From NCBI GenBank assembly GCA_020025885.1, contig JAHHRJ010000053.1:1-11375 (forward strand): a DNA stretch of 11,375 bases, given 5' to 3'. Each line of letters starts with the position of its first letter. Within the stretch, counting starts at the first letter, position 1. Made by a program: the position numbers and the translations under genes. This document shows positions 8,108-11,375 of this stretch, in pieces. This stretch comes from Butyricicoccus sp. (GTDB taxonomy: Bacteria > Bacillota > Clostridia > Oscillospirales > Butyricicoccaceae). The notes under the pieces were generated by a model. That model worked only from the letters and a program-made list of their open reading frames with translations, had not been told where the DNA came from and did not search any database.

Positions 8108-8224
8108 ATGAAAGCAATTTTGGGACAGACTGCATTTGTGAGGGGAGCCGATTGCATGCCCCAATCAAGCAGCCTGATTTGTTTACTTCTTCGCGTCGGG
8201 TGTGGGGGTCTGCTCTTCTCTTAG
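8108..8224 (+). CDS. Possible 38-residue small ORF downstream of the MITE
   Basis: An ATG preceded by a very purine-rich GGGAGGGAG (8098-8106) opens 38 codons ending in TAG. The product starts MKAILGQTAFVRGADC and ends in a cysteine- and leucine-rich stretch (LICLLLRVGCGGLLF). I recognise no family, and the spacing between the purine tract and the ATG is tight. It fills most of the gap between the repeat and the next promoter. It may be a chance frame in a gene remnant, a second dispersed repeat, or a small peptide gene. The first is most likely. Confidence 0.2.
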   Translation: MKAILGQTAFVRGADCMPQSSSLICLLLRVGCGGLLFS

Positions 8225-8257
8225 GGTTTCACGCCATATGATTTTTGAGAGTGGCAC

Positions 8258-8286
8258 TTGACAAGAACAGCGTGCTCTGGTAATAT
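8258..8286 (+). promoter_or_regulatory. Consensus sigma-A promoter of the HTH regulator operon
   Basis: TTGACA (8258-8263), a 17-base spacer and TAATAT (8281-8286) form a near-perfect housekeeping promoter. The transcript would start at about 8293, inside the first of two palindromes that follow, which suggests tight repression when the regulator binds. Confidence 0.85.
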
Positions 8287-8314
8287 GAAGCTAACTTCAT
8301 AAGAAGCGAACTTC
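8287..8314 (+). promoter_or_regulatory. Twin palindromic operator, GAAG-N4-CTTC x2
   Basis: GAAGCTAACTTC (8287-8298) and GAAGCGAACTTC (8303-8314) are two copies of the same dyad, with centres 16 bases apart, directly after the -10 box and before the ribosome binding site AAGGAGG (8321-8327). Their position over the transcription start and next to an XRE-type gene makes them the likely binding sites of that regulator. The binding is inferred; the repeats are plainly visible. Confidence 0.65.
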
Positions 8315-8332
8315 ACATCAAAGGAGGACACC

Positions 8333-8563
8333 ATGAAAACGAAAGTAAAGGCGTTCAGAACCGCAGCGAGTATGACACAGCAGCAGCTCGCAGAGCTCGT
8401 TCATGTCTCCTCTCGAACGATTATCTCAATTGAGAAAGAACAGTATAGCCCGTCGTTGATGTTGGCGTATCGCATGGCAGAAGTATTTGGCGTGACCGTG
8501 GAAGAATTGTGCTGTCTGAAAGAGAACAAAAGATTGGAGGATCGAAAGTATGAAGATTTATAA
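8333..8563 (+). CDS. XRE-family helix-turn-helix transcriptional regulator
   Basis: This encodes 76 residues and is essentially one HTH_3 domain. The recognition region is MTQQQLAELVHVSSRTIISI (about 14-33), followed by EKEQYSPSLMLAYRMAEVFG and VTVEELCCL, the usual five-helix Cro/CI layout of single-domain regulators. The start ATG is fixed by AAGGAGG five bases upstream. There is no sensor domain, so the signal probably comes from the partner protein or from abundance. It overlaps the next gene by 14 bases, so the two are translated together. Small HTH genes paired with a short membrane-protein gene are common in Firmicutes. The twin palindromes over its promoter suggest autorepression. Confidence 0.9.
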   Translation: MKTKVKAFRTAASMTQQQLAELVHVSSRTIISIEKEQYSPSLMLAYRMAEVFGVTVEELCCLKENKRLEDRKYEDL

Positions 8564-8969
8564 TAAAAAGTCATTTTTTATGGGCATTTTCATGGTTGGG
8601 TTGGGTGCTTTGGATCTGACAACAGATATCACAAACAAAAATGTGAATCTGAGTGGAATGATTCTGGTCGCTGCTTTGTTTGTATTGGGAATTGGTGCAA
8701 TCATACAAAGCTCCTCTAAAAAATTTGCAAAACAAGAACGGCTCGAAGTATTGGACGAACGCAATCAATTGATTGCTCTGAAATCAAAAAGCAAAGCCTT
8801 TCGGGTGACACAAATTCTTTCCTTTTTACTTATGATCATGTTTTTGGTGATGGCAAAAGTATATGATTACGAGGGATTCGTTGGCATAAGCGTGGGTCTG
8901 GTATTTGCACTTTCCATCTCTGTACTTACTGAACTGTTTACAGATCTGTACTATGAAGTGAAGAATTGA
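8550..8969 (+). CDS. Four-helix membrane protein, DUF2178-like, partner of the HTH regulator
   Basis: This encodes 139 residues from an ATG with GGAGG (8536-8540) 9 bases upstream, inside the end of the regulator gene. Hydrophobic stretches at about 7-25, 36-54, 83-102 and 108-128 predict four membrane helices. A charged loop carries KQERLEVLDERN (about 60-72) followed by LKSKSKAF. The DERN motif in a cytoplasmic loop between helix pairs resembles DUF2178-type small membrane proteins, which often sit next to single-domain XRE regulators. Overlap with the regulator gene implies joint expression and perhaps a membrane-linked control of it. The exact activity is unknown. The family match is from memory of the motif and is moderate; the membrane topology is clearer. 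Confidence 0.75.
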   Translation: MKIYNKKSFFMGIFMVGLGALDLTTDITNKNVNLSGMILVAALFVLGIGAIIQSSSKKFAKQERLEVLDERNQLIALKSKSKAFRVTQILSFLLMIMFLVMAKVYDYEGFVGISVGLVFALSISVLTELFTDLYYEVKN

Positions 8970-8974
8970 AAATT

Positions 8975-9025
8975 ATTTGTAACACATGTGCCAAAAAAAT
9001 AGAAAGAGGCAATTGCGTTACAAAT
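8975..9025 (+). other. Hairpin-forming inverted repeat between the membrane-protein and lipoprotein genes
   Basis: ATTTGTAAC (8975-8983) and GTTACAAAT (9017-9025) are a perfect 9-base inverted repeat. An inner TGCC/GGCA pair (8989-8992 with 9008-9011) is separated from it by 5-base loops on each side. It starts five bases after the preceding stop codon. No T tract follows, so it is not a standard terminator. It may be an mRNA-stabilising or processing structure, or an operator for the lipoprotein gene. Confidence 0.5.
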
Positions 9026-9062
9026 AGAAGCAACTTAGCTGGTTTAGACAAGGAGTTACCGA

Positions 9063-9242
9063 ATGAAAAAAATATTGGCTTTTGCGCTTGTCTGCGCGAT
9101 GATGTTCACACTCACAGCGTGTGGCAATGGAGCGAATGGGATTTCTGGTGCGACCAAAAAGAAAAGCGAGGAAAAAGCAAGCACGGAGCAATCCCAAACG
9201 CTAGAAGCACCGCAAGGGGCAGGTGCGGAGGAGATCAGCTGA
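9063..9242 (+). CDS. Very short lipoprotein, possibly truncated
   Basis: This encodes 59 residues from an ATG preceded by AAGGAG (9051-9056). The N-terminus MKKILAFALVCAMMFTLTAC is a textbook lipoprotein signal with lipobox LTAC and lipidated Cys20. The mature part is only 40 residues, hydrophilic and rich in Lys, Glu, Ser and Gln, with no fold I recognise. Such linkers usually precede a folded domain, so the gene may have lost its body. After the TGA the frame stays open for another 21 hydrophilic codons, starting SQQERESES, up to a TGA that overlaps the next small ORF. It would sit on the outer face of the membrane. It could be a real small lipoprotein or the front end of a decayed one. Confidence 0.55.
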   Translation: MKKILAFALVCAMMFTLTACGNGANGISGATKKKSEEKASTEQSQTLEAPQGAGAEEIS

Positions 9243-9304
9243 TCTCAGCAAGAAAGGGAATCTGAATCGAATCATAACAGGAGATTTTACAGGGGGATAT
9301 TGGT

Positions 9305-9409
9305 ATGAAAAAACTCCTGAGGGAGTATGCAATGACTGCGGTGGGTGCAGTGCTGTTTGTGCTGGCGGTTAATTGGATCATCGCACCATGTTATGAGTAT
9401 GCTGATTGA
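9305..9409 (+). pseudogene. 34-residue N-terminal fragment of a membrane protein (possibly YitT/DUF161 type)
   Basis: An ATG with AGGGGG upstream at about 9 bases opens MKKLLREYAMTAVGAVLFVL followed by AVNWIIAPC and then a stop after YEYAD. A basic start, then one hydrophobic helix ending in a polar-Pro turn, is how YitT-type integral membrane proteins begin, but the rest of such a protein is missing. The next bases stay open in another frame to about 9551 with no recognisable domain, so I read this as the front of a gene broken by deletion. A genuine single-helix small protein is the alternative. The family guess is weak. Confidence 0.35.
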
Positions 9410-9750
9410 TAAAGTGCATGTTCAGAATATCAATACGACTTTGAAAAACGGCTGGAATGATCGAAAGCATGAGCAGGAAACTTTGGTTTCCTGCTTTCGC
9501 ATGTCAAAAAAGTCACTGCACCCTTTTTATTTTGGAGCGAAACGATCTTAAATTTTCAAAATCCAAGGATATGTACTTGGGGTTTTGCCTGTGAGATGCA
9601 CTTGGTTTTATGCAGGGAATGTTGTGGCTTGTATTTTCTGTCAGGATGCCGTACAAATAGAAAATTAAAAAAATATGCATGCAGTTCGTCCTAAACTTTC
9701 CAGATCCTGCATAGGATTGAGTATCAGATTGGATATGGAGGGTTTTTGAT
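9410..9750. other. Gene-poor spacer with a stable hairpin before the sporulation operon
   Basis: I see no convincing gene in these 340 bases. The main structure is a hairpin with a perfect 10-bp stem, AGCAGGAAAC (9472-9481) and GTTTCCTGCT (9486-9495), loop TTTG. An outer pair CGAAA (9462-9466) and TTTCG (9495-9499) competes for one base. No T tract follows, so it is not a standard terminator, but it may be what remains of the 3' end of the broken upstream gene. Further on the sequence is AT-rich, then comes the leader of the SpoIIID-type gene. Confidence 0.5.
9689..9718 (+). promoter_or_regulatory. Possible sporulation-sigma promoter of the spoIIID operon
   Basis: Upstream of the SpoIIID-type gene, TCCTAAAC is followed about 13 bases later by GCATAGGAT, whose CATA core resembles the -10 of sigma-E promoters. 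The same bases form a short dyad, ATCCT-GCAT-AGGAT (9704-9717), which could also bind a regulator. The -35 match is poor. The gene's known biology, sigma-E control in the mother cell with autoactivation, makes a sporulation promoter likely here, but the exact site is a guess. Confidence 0.3.
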
Positions 9751-10023
9751 ATGAAAGGCTTGCCGGAAGAACGGGCGATACGACTCGCACACTATATCGT
9801 AGAGGAAGGCGCCACTGTGCGGCAGGCGGCAAAGAAGTTCGGCGTCAGCAAATCGACCGTACATAAGGACATTACAACACGGCTCAAGCACTTAAACGGT
9901 GTATTATATGCCGAGGTGCAGGAAGTGCTGGGACGCAACAAACGCGAACGCCACATACGCGGAGGACTTGCGACACGCGAAAAATATCGCGCCGTCCATG
10001 AACACGAGGCGCAGGGGGAATAA
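9751..10023 (+). CDS. spoIIID: Stage III sporulation protein D, mother-cell transcription regulator
   Basis: This encodes 90 residues, close to the usual 90-95. The ATG follows GGAGGG (9737-9742) at 8 bases. The order of motifs matches SpoIIID: ERAIRLAHYIVEEGATVRQA, the helix-turn-helix FGVSKSTVHKDITTRL (about 30-45), then NGVLYAEVQEVLGRNKRERH and the conserved IRGGLATREKY (about 69-79). In Bacillus and clostridia SpoIIID is made in the mother cell under sigma-E and both activates and represses many genes, including the route to sigma-K. Here it is first in an operon with spmA, whose GTG lies 3 bases after its stop. This coupling to spore-maturation genes differs from the Bacillus subtilis location next to mreB-like genes. 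Confidence 0.95.
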   Translation: MKGLPEERAIRLAHYIVEEGATVRQAAKKFGVSKSTVHKDITTRLKHLNGVLYAEVQEVLGRNKRERHIRGGLATREKYRAVHEHEAQGE

Positions 10024-10026
10024 CGC

Positions 10027-10611
10027 GTGCTATCAAAAATCTGGGTGGCGTTCCTTGTGCTCGCCTGTGTGGGCGGGGTGCTCTTTGGACGCATGGATGC
10101 CGTATCACAAGCGGCGGCACAGGGGGCAGGGCAGGCAGTCCAGCTGCTCATTGAGATCGTGGGACTCATGATGTTTTGGTCTGGCATGATGGAGTTGGTC
10201 TCGGCGTCCGGACTGGGAAGCAGGATCGCGCGTGCCATGCGCCCCATTCTCTCCCGTATCTTTGGGGAAGCGGGGCGCGATGCAGAGAGCATGGAACTTG
10301 TGAGCGCGAATGTGACAGCAAACCTTTTGGGGCTTTCCAATGCGGCAACACCGCTGGGATTGCGTGCGGCAGATCGCCTATACCAGACGGCAGGGCGCAA
10401 GGGGAATCCAGACAGGGTGCTCATGCTCATCATCTTAAACACCACGTCCATTCAGCTCATCCCCTCGACCATTGCGGCGGTACGTGCAGGGCTGGGTGCG
10501 GAAATGCCGTTTGATATCATGCCTGCTATTTGGGGCGCGTCCATTGGATCGGTCATTATGGCGCTCATGGCGGCGCGTTTCTTGCGGCGGTTCTTTCCGG
10601 AGCGCGGATAA
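10027..10611 (+). CDS. spmA: Spore maturation protein A, membrane protein
   Basis: This encodes 194 residues, the usual SpmA length. The GTG start is set by AGGGGG (10013-10018) 8 bases upstream, and the next ATG would cut the first helix. The protein has a nucleoside-recognition (Gate) type fold with several membrane helices: an N-terminal helix (about 4-20), one at about 37-60, and later helices at about 136-155 and 165-185. Motifs typical of SpmA are ANVTANLLGLSNAATPLGLR (about 97-116) and NTTSIQLIPSTIAAVRAG (about 139-156). SpmA acts with SpmB in the developing spore's surrounding membranes and is needed for full core dehydration and heat resistance; the transported substance is not firmly known. 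It lies 3 bases after spoIIID and 65 bases before spmB. Confidence 0.95.
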   Translation: MLSKIWVAFLVLACVGGVLFGRMDAVSQAAAQGAGQAVQLLIEIVGLMMFWSGMMELVSASGLGSRIARAMRPILSRIFGEAGRDAESMELVSANVTANLLGLSNAATPLGLRAADRLYQTAGRKGNPDRVLMLIILNTTSIQLIPSTIAAVRAGLGAEMPFDIMPAIWGASIGSVIMALMAARFLRRFFPERG

Positions 10612-10676
10612 AAAAGAAGCCGCCCAGCTTCAAAGAAATGGAAGGTAACCGTAAAAGGGGAAAAGGAGCGGGGAAG

Positions 10677-11192
10677 ATGGGAAACTGGATTGTGCCAGCG
10701 ATCATCACAGCAATCGCGTGCTTTGCCTTGTCGCAAGGGGTGGATGTGTTTGGGGTGTTCCTGAAAGGGGCAAAGAAGGGGGCACAGACGGCGTGGACGA
10801 TTGCGCCGACGCTGATTGGAATGCTGACGGCGGTGACGATGTTACGTGCGTCAGGGATGATCGACTGGTTGGGGGAGATCATGTGTCCCGTGCTTGCCTG
10901 TCTTGGCATCCCGCCGGATTGTGCGGCGCTGGTGCTCTTGAAACCCATCAGTGGAAGCGGTGGGCTGGCGCTCGGTACGGAAGTCATGCGGCGAGCGGGG
11001 GCGGATAGCTATGCAGGACGTGTGGCGGCGGTGATGCTGGGGGCATCGGAAACCAGTGTGTATACCATCAGCTTGTATGCAGGCAGTTTGGGGCTGAAAA
11101 ATACCCGATATGCGGTGCCGGCGGCGCTGATTGGGGATTTGACAGCGTTTGTGCTGTCAGCGTTGTTTGTGAGGTTGCTTTTTTATGCGTAA
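10677..11192 (+). CDS. spmB: Spore maturation protein B, membrane protein
   Basis: This encodes 171 residues, near the usual 175. The frame is open further upstream into spmA, but the ATG at 10677 has AAGGAG (10663-10668) 8 bases before it and gives the normal N-terminus MGNWIVPAIITAIACFA. Several membrane helices are visible. The family signatures are KPISGSGGLALGTEVMRRAG (about 93-112), ASETSVYTISLYAGSLGLKN (about 126-145) and RYAVPAALIGDLTAFVLSAL (about 147-166). It has a Gate-type fold like SpmA, and the two work as a pair in spore core dehydration. It is the last gene of the spoIIID-spmA-spmB operon and is followed by a strong terminator. The 65-base gap to spmA is purine-rich, with no structure I can see. 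Confidence 0.95.
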   Translation: MGNWIVPAIITAIACFALSQGVDVFGVFLKGAKKGAQTAWTIAPTLIGMLTAVTMLRASGMIDWLGEIMCPVLACLGIPPDCAALVLLKPISGSGGLALGTEVMRRAGADSYAGRVAAVMLGASETSVYTISLYAGSLGLKNTRYAVPAALIGDLTAFVLSALFVRLLFYA

Positions 11193-11210
11193 AAAGAAGG
11201 CATATTTATC

Positions 11211-11270
11211 AAATGTGGCGTAATACCCCTTGCTTTCGCTAAGGGGATATAAGCCACATTGTGTTTTTCT
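11211..11270 (+). terminator. Intrinsic terminator of the spoIIID-spmAB operon
   Basis: A two-part stem, AATGTGGC (11212-11219) with GCCACATT (11253-11260) and CCCCTT (11226-11231) with AAGGGG (11241-11246), carries a loop GCTTTCGCT. It is followed by GTGTTTTTCT. It begins 19 bases after the spmB stop. Confidence 0.88.
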
Positions 11271-11289
11271 ACATATAGAGATTTGGTTC

Positions 11290-11331
11290 TTGTATGAAAT
11301 AGCATTGTGACATATAATGTTTGTATGAAAT
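11290..11331 (+). promoter_or_regulatory. Promoter of the next gene, bracketed by an 11-bp direct repeat
   Basis: TTGTAT (11290-11295), 17 bases, TATAAT (11313-11318) is a strong sigma-A promoter. The sequence TTGTATGAAAT occurs twice, at 11290-11300 over the -35 box and at 11321-11331 just after the -10 box. They lie exactly 31 bases apart, about three helical turns. This arrangement suits a regulator that bridges both sites, though AT-rich chance repetition is possible. Confidence 0.6.
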
Positions 11332-11356
11332 ATAAGAGTAATAACGAGGTAGATAT

Positions 11357-11375
11357 ATGGAATATGCATACAGAT
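11357..11375 (+). CDS. Start of an unidentified gene cut by the window edge
   Basis: An ATG at 11357 follows a weak ribosome binding site, CGAGG (11345-11349), and a strong promoter about 40 bases upstream. Only Met-Glu-Tyr-Ala-Tyr-Arg is visible before the window ends, so no function can be assigned. Confidence 0.35.

Noticed and set aside
8966..9265. 99-codon plus-strand frame starting TTG after the membrane-protein gene
   Set aside because: It has no ribosome binding site, and it overlaps the lipoprotein gene in another frame, where a clear signal peptide and lipobox are seen.
9345..9551. 68-codon plus-strand frame overlapping the 34-residue fragment
   Set aside because: Its start has no ribosome binding site and overlaps the fragment in another frame. 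The product matches nothing I recognise, so it is treated as decayed or non-coding sequence.
9563..9586. CCAAG/CTTGG hairpin followed by GGTTTT
   Set aside because: A five-base stem and short T run are too weak to call a terminator, and nothing convincing ends just before it.
9792..10451. Minus-strand open frame of 219 codons opposite spoIIID and spmA
   Set aside because: Both plus-strand genes are clearly identified. The antisense product is low-complexity Ser/Pro/Arg, as GC-rich antisense frames usually are.

Overview
The window looks like a chromosomal piece of an endospore-forming, SLH-anchoring Clostridia-class Firmicute, probably a starch-using gut or rumen species. The sporulation genes (a SpoIIID-type regulator followed by spmA and spmB), the SLH repeats on a giant secreted enzyme, GGAGG-type ribosome binding sites and sigma-A promoters all fit this. 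I cannot fix the genus from the sequence.

Left part (1-8090). A 7.2 kb gene (303-7463) encodes a secreted 2386-residue enzyme. It has a signal peptide, three SLH repeats for wall attachment, a beta-rich spacer, a Pro-Glu-Lys linker, a complete type I pullulanase, then a second complete GH13 enzyme of neopullulanase/maltogenic-amylase type, and C-terminal accessory domains. Its amber stop is followed in frame by 20 more low-complexity codons. A strong, probably two-way terminator separates it from a small convergent membrane-protein gene (7872-7627, minus). This unit is flanked by two inverted copies of a short palindromic repeat. The right copy (7928-8087) is complete, with terminal inverted repeats and a 4-bp ATAG duplication, so it looks like a MITE. 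The left copy (1-54) runs off the window edge. The right copy appears to supply the -35 box of the small membrane gene.

Middle (8100-9750). A compact regulatory module has a consensus sigma-A promoter, two tandem GAAG-N4-CTTC palindromes, an XRE-family HTH regulator and an overlapping gene for a four-helix membrane protein with a DERN motif. After it come a 59-residue lipoprotein stub and a 34-residue membrane-helix fragment that look like decayed genes, then about 340 bp without a convincing gene.

Right part (9751-11375). This part looks more GC-rich and is core genome: the SpoIIID-type regulator, spmA and spmB lie in one operon closed by a clear terminator. A new promoter and the first codons of another gene sit at the right edge.

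Functionally, the left enzyme should cut alpha-1,6 and alpha-1,4 bonds of starch, glycogen or pullulan at the cell surface, and the right operon acts in the mother cell during sporulation. The middle is a small accessory locus of unknown role.
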